From CAYTCZ01 sp964436315 (GTDB taxonomy: Bacteria; Actinomycetota; Thermoleophilia; Gaiellales; Gaiellaceae): DNA of 10,886 bases. Positions 4,280 through 10,886 of this stretch are shown here, in pieces. Within the stretch, counting starts at the first letter, position 1. The number at the start of each line of letters is the position of its first letter. The position numbers were made by a program, and so were the translations under genes. The notes below the pieces were generated by a model, which was not told the DNA's origin, searched no databases, and worked only from the letters and a program-made list of their open reading frames with translations. Location: assembly GCA_964436315.1 (NCBI GenBank), contig CAYTCZ010000128.1:1-10886 (forward strand), in the 5' to 3' direction.

Positions 4280-6160
4280 GTGAAGCGTTTGCTGTTTTTG
4301 CTTCCGGTCTTCCTCGCGTTCCAGGTCAGTGCGTCGCCCGCTCTAGCCTGGACCTGGCCCGCAGGCGGGCCGGTTCTTCGATATTTCCAGTTTGGGAACG
4401 ACCCCTATGCCTCGGGCCAGCATCGAGGGATCGATATCCAGGCCCAGGACGGCTCCGATGTCCTCTCTCCCGCGAGTGGGCTGGTGACGTTCGGCGGCAC
4501 CGTCCCGAGCGGTGGGAAAACCCTGACGATCCTGACCCCGGCCGGATACGCCGTGACGCTGCTCCACCTCGGGGCGCTCTCGGCACGTAAAGGCGAGAAC
4601 GTCGTTGAGGGTTCGGTCGTCGGAACTGCCGGTCGAAGCGGTGCGCCGGAGCATGATGTCGTCTATGTCCATCTCGGCATCCGGCACAGCGCCGACCGTC
4701 ACGGCTACCTCGATCCGCTCTCTTTCCTCCCAGCCAGGACGAGTGAAGCGTCGCCCGTTTCCGTGACCCACGAGTCCGCCGAAGGGTCTCGCGAGTCGCT
4801 GGTGGGTGGCGATGAATCTCAGGGGCACGAGGGAGCGGCCGCTCCACGCGAAGGAAGCAGTTTCGCAGAGCCCATTTCCGCGGGGACATCGAGCCTGGGC
4901 GCGGCCGAGGGCGGGGAGGTTCCCTCGCCGGGCTCTCCTGTTCCGGCGGAAGCCGGTGCGATCTCAGCGAAGGAATCAACCGAGAACGAGGCCAAACCTT
5001 TTACATCCGAAGCTGTGCCTGAGGCCCAGCAGCAACGTGCAGACTCGGCCGGTGTCGGGCAGGTACGGGAGGCAAGTCTGCCCGACTCCTCTCCAGCCGA
5101 CGTGCCGCTCGACCTATTCACCGACCCGTCGCGTCTGATCGGGACAGCCCCGAAGGAGGCGGCAGCTGCGTCCGGGAGTGACGAGGCGAACCCCCGTCGG
5201 ATCGAGGTGCCTTCGATCGACGTCTCGAAGACCCCTGAGCCGATGACGGAACCAAGTCTGGCGGCAGCAGAGAGTCAGGCAACCGGCGCGCTCGAAGACA
5301 CGATGACGGAGGCCGAGGTATCGGTGTACCCCGGCAACTCAAGCGAGGCAGTGCCCGTTCTCGTCCATGCGGCCGAGGCGCAGGGAAGCAGTGTCAACCC
5401 GGCGTCAGAGGCCGATTCTCCTGTGACCGATGGCTCGGACGTTGCCGTCCCGAGCGAAATCGCGGAAGAGCCGGGCGCTGCTCCATCGTCGTCGGCCGGT
5501 GAGCGTCCAGCAGCGACGACGCGTGTCAACAGTCGATCCGACGTCGGGAAGGAGGACCGACGTCGCATCGATCGCGCTCAATCGACGGCGAAGCCGGCCG
5601 ATTCCTCCACCTCCACTTTGCGTGGAAAGAGGTTCGCGTCTGACCGCGACCGTCCAGAGCACCTCGGGCACGTCGCAGCGTCGATCGCGCCAGCAATCCA
5701 GACAATCCATCCGATGCCCTCGGCTTCGCTCTGGCTCGGCATCCCGGACGACGTCGAGCGTGTTCCCTCTGTCGATTCGGTTCCGCCGGAACCATTCTCC
5801 GGAAACGCGGTGCCGGCCAGTCGCTCACGGGCCAGCGCGCACGATGCGGTGGAGGTCGCGCCGGTAACCGGTTCGCAACCGCAGACGCTTGTGCTACTCA
5901 CCCTCGCCCTCGTCCTCGGGCTCAGCTGTGCTGCCGCCGTCGCCATCCGACACCGGCGACGCGGGGGTTCCGGTCGAACATCGCCTGTTGTGGAGCCTCA
6001 GCCGAGGCCGGTCGCGCCGGCTCGGCATTTCGAGCCGCGTCTGCCCGAGCTCAGCGAATCTGATCGCATAGCGCTCGACGCCGAGCTGGATCAGATCCTC
6101 CTGAGTCCTCAGCCCACCCGCCGAACCCACAGCAAATCCGGAGAGGTCGTGCGCGCCTGA
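4280..6160 (+). CDS. Membrane-anchored M23 (LytM-type) peptidase-like protein with long disordered linker (626 aa)
   Basis: Residues 1-23 are a signal peptide (K2-R3, hydrophobic core, probable cleavage after A-L-A at 21-23). The M23/LytM domain spans about 24-151. Its zinc ligands are H48 and D52 (H-R-G-I-D) and H131; H96 (L-L-H-L-G) matches the catalytic His of the Y-x-H motif. In the H-x-H motif the first His, catalytic in LytM, is Tyr129 (Y-V-H-L-G). Residues about 152-535 are a low-complexity Ala/Ser/Glu/Pro-rich linker without Cys. A transmembrane helix (about 536-556) is followed by a basic stop-transfer segment (557-561) and a cytoplasmic tail of about 65 residues with a possible short helix at 591-608. 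Expected topology is domain outside, tail inside. M23 enzymes cut peptidoglycan peptide cross-links, but inactive members regulate other wall enzymes; which applies here is open. The gene has its own promoter and precedes the metG operon. I recall Tyr-Val-His versions in related actinobacteria, so the change may be a subfamily trait rather than decay. Confidence 0.82.
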   Translation: MKRLLFLLPVFLAFQVSASPALAWTWPAGGPVLRYFQFGNDPYASGQHRGIDIQAQDGSDVLSPASGLVTFGGTVPSGGKTLTILTPAGYAVTLLHLGALSARKGENVVEGSVVGTAGRSGAPEHDVVYVHLGIRHSADRHGYLDPLSFLPARTSEASPVSVTHESAEGSRESLVGGDESQGHEGAAAPREGSSFAEPISAGTSSLGAAEGGEVPSPGSPVPAEAGAISAKESTENEAKPFTSEAVPEAQQQRADSAGVGQVREASLPDSSPADVPLDLFTDPSRLIGTAPKEAAAASGSDEANPRRIEVPSIDVSKTPEPMTEPSLAAAESQATGALEDTMTEAEVSVYPGNSSEAVPVLVHAAEAQGSSVNPASEADSPVTDGSDVAVPSEIAEEPGAAPSSSAGERPAATTRVNSRSDVGKEDRRRIDRAQSTAKPADSSTSTLRGKRFASDRDRPEHLGHVAASIAPAIQTIHPMPSASLWLGIPDDVERVPSVDSVPPEPFSGNAVPASRSRASAHDAVEVAPVTGSQPQTLVLLTLALVLGLSCAAAVAIRHRRRGGSGRTSPVVEPQPRPVAPARHFEPRLPELSESDRIALDAELDQILLSPQPTRRTHSKSGEVVRA

Positions 6161-6228
6161 GTTGGCTTATCAAAACCTGAGTGAAGTCAGCAGAAAGGCC
6201 GTGCGACGGCGTCGAGAGGTCGCGTTCG

Positions 6229-6234
6229 TATGAT
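6229..6234 (+). promoter_or_regulatory. Candidate -10 element of the metG operon
   Basis: TATGAT (5 of 6 matches to TATAAT) would place the transcription start near 6241 and leave a leader of about 23 nt before the GTG at 6264. No good -35 is seen. It overlaps the in-frame TTG at 6234, which argues against that codon as the start. Upstream, a small hairpin (6198-6202 with 6206-6210) lies between the M23 stop and this element; it has no U-run. Confidence 0.42.
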
Positions 6235-6263
6235 TGGTCAGCCCACGCCAACCGAGCGGATCT

Positions 6264-8129
6264 GTGCCGACCCCAGACCAGAACAACGAACGCATACTCG
6301 TCGCCGTCGCATGGCCCTATGCGAGCGGTCCCCGCCACATCGGCCACGTCGCCGGCTTCGGCGTTCCGGCTGACATCTTCGCTCGGTACCACCGCCTCCG
6401 CGGCAATCGCGTGCTGATGGTAAGCGGAACCGATGAGCACGGCACGCCGGTCATGGTGGAGGCAGACAAAGCTGGGCTCTCGCCTCGGGAGCTTGCGGAT
6501 CACTACAACGAGGTGATTCGCAACGACCTTCGGAATCTTGGCTTGTCGTACGACCTCTTCACTCGGACGACGACGGCGAACCACTACCGCGTCACCCGCG
6601 ACCTGTTTCGAGCGCTCTACGACAACGGGTACATCTTCGAGCAGGAGATTCTCGGGGCGTTCTCAGCGACCACGGGACATACGCTTCCTGACCGCTACAT
6701 CGAAGGGACGTGTCCGTACTGCGGCTATCCCGAGGCTCGCGGAGACCAGTGCGACAACTGTGGACGACAGCTCGACCCGATCGATCTGATCGATCCGAAG
6801 GCTCGGACCGACGGCGAGGCGCCGGTCTTCAAGAACACGAAACACCTATTTCTCGATCTCCCGGCGTTCAAAGACCGACTGGGCGAGTGGATCGGCGGAC
6901 AGGATCACTGGCGGCCGAATGTCCGGGCCTTCTCGCTCAACCTGGTCGAAGAGCTCAAGCCAAGAGCAATCACTCGTGACCTCGACTGGGGTGTCCCGAT
7001 CCCCGTAGCCGGATACGACGACCTCGACGACAAGAAAATCTACGTCTGGTTCGATGCTGTGATCGGATACCTCTCGGCGAGCGTCGAGTGGGCCCATAGC
7101 GTCGGCGATCCAGACGCGTGGCGTGCGTGGTGGCAAGACCCCAACGCCCTCCACTACTACTTCATGGGCAAGGACAACATCGTCTTTCACAGCGTGATCT
7201 GGCCGAGCATGTTGCTCGGTTACGGGGAGGGGGGCGAGGTCGGAGGAGGGCGCGGGCGTCTCCAGCTTCCTTACGACATCGCCTCAAGCGAGTTCCTCAC
7301 GATGGAGGGCAAGAAGTTCAGCTCGAGCCGAGGGATTGTGATCTATGTCAATGACTTCCTGAGTCGATACGAGGCGGATCCGCTCCGGTACTTCCTTACC
7401 GTGGCTGGTCCTGAGACACAAGACACCGACTTCACGTGGTCGGAGTTCGTACGGCGAAACAACGACGAGCTGGTCGGGACCTGGGGGAATCTCGTCAATC
7501 GGACGCTCAAGTTCGTCTACCGAAACTTCGGCGAAGTGCCCGAGCCCGGCGAGTTGAGCGACGCTGACCAGGCCGTGATCTCCGAGGTCGAGAGTGGTTT
7601 TGCAGTGGTCGGCGCGTACATCGAAGCCGCCCGCTTCAAGGCTGCTCTCGGCGAGACAATGCGGCTTGCCCGTGCGGTCAATCAGTACACAAGCGACCAA
7701 GAGCCTTGGGATGTGATCAAGACAGATCGTGACCGTGCGGCGACGGTGCTCTTTGTCGCCTTACGCTGCATCGACAACTTGAAGGTCTTGCTCACGCCAT
7801 TCCTGCCCCATAGCTCTCAACGTCTGCACGAACTCCTCGGCTACGACGGGGTGCTTGCCGGGCCTCTCGAGTTCCGGGAGGAACGCGAAGCGGGTGAGGA
7901 GCCGCACGTCGTACTGACTGGCGACTACTCAAGCTGGACAGGCCGATGGGGGACGAGCAAGCTGCCGAGCGGCCAGCATCTGGAAGATCCGGCCCCGCTG
8001 TTCAAGAAGCTCGATCCAGAGAAGGTGGTCGCCGAAGAGCTTCGTCGAATGGAGCGGCGAGCGGCCGAGGAGAGCGAAGACCAAGACGGGGAGGGCGAGG
8101 GCGAAGAGGGTCACGACGCGGCAGCGTGA
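6264..8129 (+). CDS. metG: Methionyl-tRNA synthetase (621 aa)
   Basis: Charges initiator and elongator tRNA-Met with methionine using ATP, in the cytoplasm. The class I signature H-I-G-H is at 25-28, following the W-P-Y-A-x-G-x-x-H motif. A zinc-knuckle insertion has C150-P-Y-C153 and C163-D-N-C166. The KMSKS loop is K351-F-S-S-S355. The anticodon-binding helical domain with N-x-L-V-N-R follows, and the last roughly 30 residues are an acidic Glu/Asp/Gly tail. No C-terminal tRNA-binding (EMAP-like) domain is present. The GTG at 6264 is preferred over the TTG at 6234 because homologues start only a few residues before I-L-V-A-V-A-W-P-Y and the TTG lies in a probable -10. It is the first gene of a run metG-tatD-rsmA-ispE; its TGA overlaps the tatD GTG by 3 nt (GTGA). 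Confidence 0.96.
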   Translation: MPTPDQNNERILVAVAWPYASGPRHIGHVAGFGVPADIFARYHRLRGNRVLMVSGTDEHGTPVMVEADKAGLSPRELADHYNEVIRNDLRNLGLSYDLFTRTTTANHYRVTRDLFRALYDNGYIFEQEILGAFSATTGHTLPDRYIEGTCPYCGYPEARGDQCDNCGRQLDPIDLIDPKARTDGEAPVFKNTKHLFLDLPAFKDRLGEWIGGQDHWRPNVRAFSLNLVEELKPRAITRDLDWGVPIPVAGYDDLDDKKIYVWFDAVIGYLSASVEWAHSVGDPDAWRAWWQDPNALHYYFMGKDNIVFHSVIWPSMLLGYGEGGEVGGGRGRLQLPYDIASSEFLTMEGKKFSSSRGIVIYVNDFLSRYEADPLRYFLTVAGPETQDTDFTWSEFVRRNNDELVGTWGNLVNRTLKFVYRNFGEVPEPGELSDADQAVISEVESGFAVVGAYIEAARFKAALGETMRLARAVNQYTSDQEPWDVIKTDRDRAATVLFVALRCIDNLKVLLTPFLPHSSQRLHELLGYDGVLAGPLEFREEREAGEEPHVVLTGDYSSWTGRWGTSKLPSGQHLEDPAPLFKKLDPEKVVAEELRRMERRAAEESEDQDGEGEGEEGHDAAA

Positions 8130-8875
8130 TCGATACTCACGCTCATCTCGATGGATCCGATAGTCCGCCACGGGACCTGCTGGCGCGGGCTCGGAAGGTC
8201 GGCGTAAGCCGAGTCATCGCAATTGGTTCGGGTCTGACTTCATGTCGCGAAGCACTCCGAATAGCAGACGCAGAAGAGGGCGTGTTCGCCGCGATCGGAA
8301 TTCACCCGCATCAAGCCGAAACTGCGAGCGCTGACGATTTGTTTGCGATCGAAGAGTTGCTGGCCCATCCGAAGGCCGTAGCCGTTGGCGAGACGGGCCT
8401 TGACTACTACCGCGATTACGCGCCACGGCCACGTCAGCGAGAGGTCTTCGTTTCGCAGGTGGAGCTGGCAATCTCGTCAAGAAAACCCATCGTCATTCAT
8501 ACGAGGGCGGCAGACCGAGACACCATCGACGTTCTGGGAAAGTCGAGAGCTGCGACCGTGATCCTGCACTGCTTCTCCTCTTCCGCGCTGCTCGAGCCGG
8601 CGCTCGAGCATGGGTGGTACGTCTCCTTCGCTGGCAACGTCACGTATCCAAAGGCCAGCGAGCTCCGCTGGGTCGCGAGCCAGGTTCCGGACGATCGCAT
8701 CCTCGCCGAGACCGACACCCCCTACCTGTCACCACAGCCGGTTCGCGGAAAGCCCAGCGAACCGGCCTACGTTCGCTATACGCTCGAGGCTCTTGCCGAG
8801 GCACGAAGCGCTCCGGTGGGCGAGCTCGAAGCTCTCATCGATGCGAACGCCGACGAAGCGTTCGGGTTGCCGTGA
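8126..8875 (+). CDS. tatD: TatD-family metal-dependent DNase (249 aa)
   Basis: TatD proteins are amidohydrolase-fold (TIM-barrel) hydrolases with metal-dependent 3'-5' exonuclease activity, linked in some bacteria to DNA repair or quality control. All expected metal ligands are seen: H5-A-H7 (T-H-A-H-L-D), E89 in G-E-T-G-L-D-Y-Y, H125 in I-H-T-R, H148 in L-H-C-F-S and D197 in E-T-D-T-P-Y-L. The C-terminal N-A-D-E-A-F-G-L is the usual family ending (N-x-x-x-x-F). The GTG at 8126 is chosen because the core T-H-A-H begins at residue 4; it overlaps the metG stop (GTGA). The frame is open further upstream, but that part is a shadow of metG. No Shine-Dalgarno sequence is present, so translation is probably coupled. 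Neighbouring metG, rsmA and ispE match the conserved order. Confidence 0.95.
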   Translation: MIDTHAHLDGSDSPPRDLLARARKVGVSRVIAIGSGLTSCREALRIADAEEGVFAAIGIHPHQAETASADDLFAIEELLAHPKAVAVGETGLDYYRDYAPRPRQREVFVSQVELAISSRKPIVIHTRAADRDTIDVLGKSRAATVILHCFSSSALLEPALEHGWYVSFAGNVTYPKASELRWVASQVPDDRILAETDTPYLSPQPVRGKPSEPAYVRYTLEALAEARSAPVGELEALIDANADEAFGLP

Positions 8876-9660
8876 GTCCCGCTCGATCCAGTCTGGCTCG
8901 CGAGCTTGGTCAGCACTTTCTGGTCGACGAGAACATTCTGAGAGTGATCGACCGGCTCGCTGATCTCGGTCCCCACGACACTGTTCTCGAGGTCGGTGCC
9001 GGACTCGGTGTCCTCACGCGATATCTGGCGGATCGCGTACGGCACGTCGAGGCGGTCGAGATCGATCGGTCGCTCGAACCAGGGCTTCGCGAGGCGATCG
9101 GAGATCGCACGAACGTGACGTTGGTCTTCGCCGATGCTCTCGATGTCATCGTGGAACCGCGTGACCCGAAACCGAACAAACTCGTCGCCAACCTCCCGTA
9201 CCAGATCGCAACACCCCTCGTTGTCGAGAGTCTCGACGCCCTCGACGCCCTCCAGACCTGGTGCGTGATGGTTCAACGCGAAGTAGCAGACCGTTTCTTC
9301 GCCGCAGCCGGAACATCCGCATACGGCGCGGTCTCAGTGCTCGTTCAGCTCACGGCCAAGCGCACCGGCTCCCACTTCGTCGCGCGCACGTGCTTCCAGC
9401 CGCCACCCAACGTCGACTCGAAACTCGTCAGCTTCGTACGGCAGCGAAGTTGGAACGGTGAACTGTTGACTCTGAAGGAGCTGGTGCGAGCCTCGTTCGC
9501 TCACCGGCGCAAGACGCTCGCGAACTCGTTGCAATTGAGTGGGTATGCGACCCGCGACGCAGCAGTCGCTGCACTCGAGGCGATTGGCCGGAGGGCGGAC
9601 ACGAGAGCAGAGGCTCTTGAGCCTGCCGAATATCCGCAGCTGCTCGATGCACTCTCATGA
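8872..9660 (+). CDS. rsmA: 16S rRNA (adenine1518-N6/adenine1519-N6)-dimethyltransferase RsmA/KsgA (262 aa)
   Basis: Dimethylates two adjacent adenines in the 3' terminal helix of 16S rRNA during late 30S maturation; loss gives kasugamycin resistance in many bacteria. The N-terminal G-Q-H-F-L-V-D (13-19) is the family motif (usually GQNFL). The S-adenosylmethionine motif E-V-G-A-G-L-G is at 40-46, E-I-D binds the ribose, and the catalytic N-L-P-Y is at 107-110. A C-terminal helical domain with R-x-S-F-A-H-R-R-K-T-L-x-N-S-L follows. The GTG at 8872 overlaps the tatD stop (GTGA) and puts the core at the expected distance from the start. No Shine-Dalgarno sequence is seen. In Bacillus and Mycobacterium an RpfB/YabE-type gene lies between tatD and rsmA; here nothing does. 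Confidence 0.95.
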   Translation: MSPARSSLARELGQHFLVDENILRVIDRLADLGPHDTVLEVGAGLGVLTRYLADRVRHVEAVEIDRSLEPGLREAIGDRTNVTLVFADALDVIVEPRDPKPNKLVANLPYQIATPLVVESLDALDALQTWCVMVQREVADRFFAAAGTSAYGAVSVLVQLTAKRTGSHFVARTCFQPPPNVDSKLVSFVRQRSWNGELLTLKELVRASFAHRRKTLANSLQLSGYATRDAAVAALEAIGRRADTRAEALEPAEYPQLLDALS

Positions 9661-10481
9661 TGCGGGGCCCGGTTCCAGCCAAAATCAATCTCGCGCTCCT
9701 CGTCGGCGACACTCGACCCGATGGCATGCATGAGATCGCGACCGTCTATCAGCGAGTCGATCTCTGTGACTGGATTGAGGTCGAAATGGGGGAGAGCTTG
9801 GCCGTTCACGGTTTCCCTGAAGACACGCTCGTGGGCTCGGCCCTACGCGCCTTAGCAACCAAGGCCGGAGTCGAGCCTCTCTGGACGGTTCGGCTCGAGA
9901 AGCACATCTCGGTGGCCGCCGGGCTCGGTGGCGGCAGCGCGGACGCAGCCGCCGCTCTTCGCTTCGCCAACCGAACGCTGGAGAACCCTCTCGGCGAATC
10001 GACGCTGCAGGCGCTCGCTATCGACCTCGGCGCCGATGTTCCGTTCTTTCTCTCCCAAGGGCCCCAGCTCGGCGAGGGAATCGGAGATCGACTTACGCCC
10101 CTCGCGCTGCCACAGGACTACTGGGTCGTGGTTGCGCTTCCGCGGAGGTCGGCCAAGCTATCCACTGGCTCGGTCTACCGCCGCTTTGACGAACTTGGCG
10201 GTTCGGCGAACTTCGAATCGAGACGGACATTGCTTCGGGCCGCGCTCGAGGAATGCACCCGCGCTCGGGATCTTGGAGCTTTGCCGGGAAACGATCTCGC
10301 CGAGGCCGCCGGGCGGCCGAGGATAGTCGATCAGCTCGTCAAACTCGGTGCGTTCAGGGCCGACGTGACCGGTGCTGGCCCTGCCGTCTTCGGCCTCTTT
10401 CTGAAGAAACGGGACGCGCAGAAGGCTGCTTGGCGACTGCGCCCTAGGGCGCAAGTCTGGGTGACGGCGCCCGTCTGGTAA
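9657..10481 (+). CDS. ispE: 4-diphosphocytidyl-2-C-methyl-D-erythritol kinase IspE (274 aa)
   Basis: Fourth enzyme of the MEP (non-mevalonate) pathway: ATP-dependent phosphorylation of CDP-methylerythritol, feeding isoprenoid, quinone and undecaprenyl-carrier synthesis. It is a GHMP kinase with A-K-I-N-L-A-L (8-14; Lys9), P-D-G-M-H-E (usually PDGYHE), the phosphate loop G-L-G-G-G-S-A-D (89-96), catalytic D127 in G-A-D-V-P-F-F, and the third motif T-G-A-G-P-A-V-F (238-245; usually S-G-S-G-P-T). Length is slightly below the usual 280-300. The start is ATG at 9657 (ATGA overlap with the rsmA stop) or the adjacent ATG at 9660; sequence cannot decide. Translation is probably coupled to rsmA, as no Shine-Dalgarno sequence is visible. 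Confidence 0.94.
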   Translation: MMRGPVPAKINLALLVGDTRPDGMHEIATVYQRVDLCDWIEVEMGESLAVHGFPEDTLVGSALRALATKAGVEPLWTVRLEKHISVAAGLGGGSADAAAALRFANRTLENPLGESTLQALAIDLGADVPFFLSQGPQLGEGIGDRLTPLALPQDYWVVVALPRRSAKLSTGSVYRRFDELGGSANFESRRTLLRAALEECTRARDLGALPGNDLAEAAGRPRIVDQLVKLGAFRADVTGAGPAVFGLFLKKRDAQKAAWRLRPRAQVWVTAPVW

Positions 10482-10484
10482 CTT
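10479..10484 (+). promoter_or_regulatory. Weak candidate -10 element before the terminal membrane gene
   Basis: TAACTT overlaps the ispE stop and ends 6 nt before the ATG at 10491, a leaderless spacing. It matches only TAnnnT and has no clear -35, so readthrough from the ispE operon is at least as likely. Confidence 0.22.
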
Positions 10485-10490
10485 CGGTGT

Positions 10491-10883
10491 ATGTCCACGT
10501 ATGAGGTAATCGACGAGAGGGGGCGACCCGTGCGTCCGGGTGGTAGCCGGCCCGCACGATGGCTCCGCACGCATCGAGTCAAGATCGCGCTCCTCGCGGG
10601 CGCTGCAATGACGCTCGCGATTATCTTCACCCAGGCAACCTGGTGGTGGGCCGTACTCGTGGCACTGGTGGTCTTTGCCTTCTACGCGTTCGTCGGAAGG
10701 CGAGCGCGAAGCCAGATGGTTCGTCAGGTCTCGTGGATTGCGGCGGCTGCGTTCGTCCTCCCGGTCGTTCTGCCGATCGTGGGGATCTTCGTTACCACCA
10801 TCGCCATCATCGGAATCGTTGCCTTCGTCGTGATCATCGCGCTCATGCTTCTGCTCGATCGCGGCGAGCGGCGGTTCGGTTAG
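10491..10883 (+). CDS. Multi-pass membrane protein of unknown function (130 aa)
   Basis: Residues 1-29 are polar and Arg/Pro-rich (M-S-T-Y-E-V-I-D-E-R-G-R) and probably cytoplasmic. Hydrophobic segments lie at about 31-47, 50-67 (starting T-W-W-W), 80-100 and 101-122, suggesting four membrane passes. A basic loop (G-R-R-A-R-S-Q-x-V-R) lies between the second and third, and a short basic end (D-R-G-E-R-R-F-G) follows. The positive charges on both termini and on the middle loop fit an inside-inside topology. There are no Cys or His-rich motifs and no domain I recognise, so no function is assigned. It follows ispE by 9 nt and may belong to that operon. The ATG at 10491 is the first start and gives a sensible N-terminus. 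Confidence 0.75.
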   Translation: MSTYEVIDERGRPVRPGGSRPARWLRTHRVKIALLAGAAMTLAIIFTQATWWWAVLVALVVFAFYAFVGRRARSQMVRQVSWIAAAAFVLPVVLPIVGIFVTTIAIIGIVAFVVIIALMLLLDRGERRFG

Positions 10884-10886
10884 CGG

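Noticed and set aside
4326..4979. Long minus-strand frames opposite the M23 gene
   Set aside because: Arg/Pro-rich shadows typical of high-GC DNA; the plus strand has a signal peptide, M23 motifs, promoter and ribosome site.
6161..6263. Possible S-adenosylmethionine riboswitch or T-box leader before metG
   Set aside because: The proposed transcript starts near 6241, too late for such a leader, and the upstream 70 nt show only small hairpins with none of the conserved riboswitch or T-box sequences.
7946..8125. Upstream extension of the TatD frame
   Set aside because: Basic, low-complexity sequence that is a shadow of the metG 3' end; the T-H-A-H core starts right after the GTG at 8126.
8614..8871. 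Upstream extension of the RsmA frame
   Set aside because: It overlaps tatD entirely and is Arg/Ser-rich shadow sequence; the G-Q-H-F-L motif fits a start at 8872.

Overview
The window reads as chromosomal backbone of a high-GC actinobacterium. GTG starts are frequent (7 of 12 genes by my start choices) and genes are tightly packed with 4-nt overlaps. The order rsmI ... metG-tatD-rsmA-ispE is the classic Gram-positive/actinobacterial housekeeping neighbourhood. The style of several proteins (FmdB-type zinc ribbon with a CPxGH knuckle, long-tailed MetG, M23 peptidase with a Tyr-Val-His signature) suggests a deep-branching actinobacterium such as class Thermoleophilia. That placement is an inference from memory of family style, not from a search. 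I saw no rRNA, tRNA, insertion sequence, prophage gene or CRISPR array, and no gene-free stretch longer than 300 bases.

Left part (1-2408): a proline-rich lipoprotein on the minus strand, cut off by the window edge, is divergent from a 77-residue small membrane protein. An FmdB-family zinc-ribbon protein follows on the plus strand. A LytR-CpsA-Psr (LCP) cell-wall ligase lies on the minus strand, convergent with it. The 218-bp gap between these two holds a degenerate direct repeat and a symmetric hairpin that may end both transcripts.

Middle (2409-6160): a 27-bp divergent promoter region separates LCP from a ROK-family sugar kinase (probable glucokinase) whose zinc-binding cysteine motif is missing. 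rsmI follows 3 nt later. Next comes a 626-residue membrane-anchored M23 peptidase-like protein: signal peptide, M23 domain with one catalytic His replaced by Tyr, about 385 residues of disordered Ala/Ser/Glu/Pro linker, a transmembrane helix and a basic cytoplasmic tail. It is the only gene here with both a textbook sigma70-type promoter (TTGACA-N17-TAGGCT) and a strong Shine-Dalgarno sequence.

Right part (6161-10886): metG, tatD, rsmA and ispE form a translationally coupled operon (GTGA, GTGA and ATGA overlaps), supplying methionyl-tRNA synthesis, a TatD nuclease, 16S rRNA dimethylation and isoprenoid precursor synthesis. A 130-residue multi-pass membrane protein of unknown function follows. 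RsmI and RsmA both methylate 16S rRNA. LCP, M23 and IspE (isoprenoid supply for the lipid carrier) all touch the cell envelope.

No wholly new multi-gene system is evident. The best candidates for something undescribed are the M23-like membrane protein standing in a neighbourhood that in other Gram-positives carries an RpfB/YabE-type wall enzyme, the zinc-less ROK kinase, and the apparent widespread use of leaderless, Shine-Dalgarno-free gene starts.
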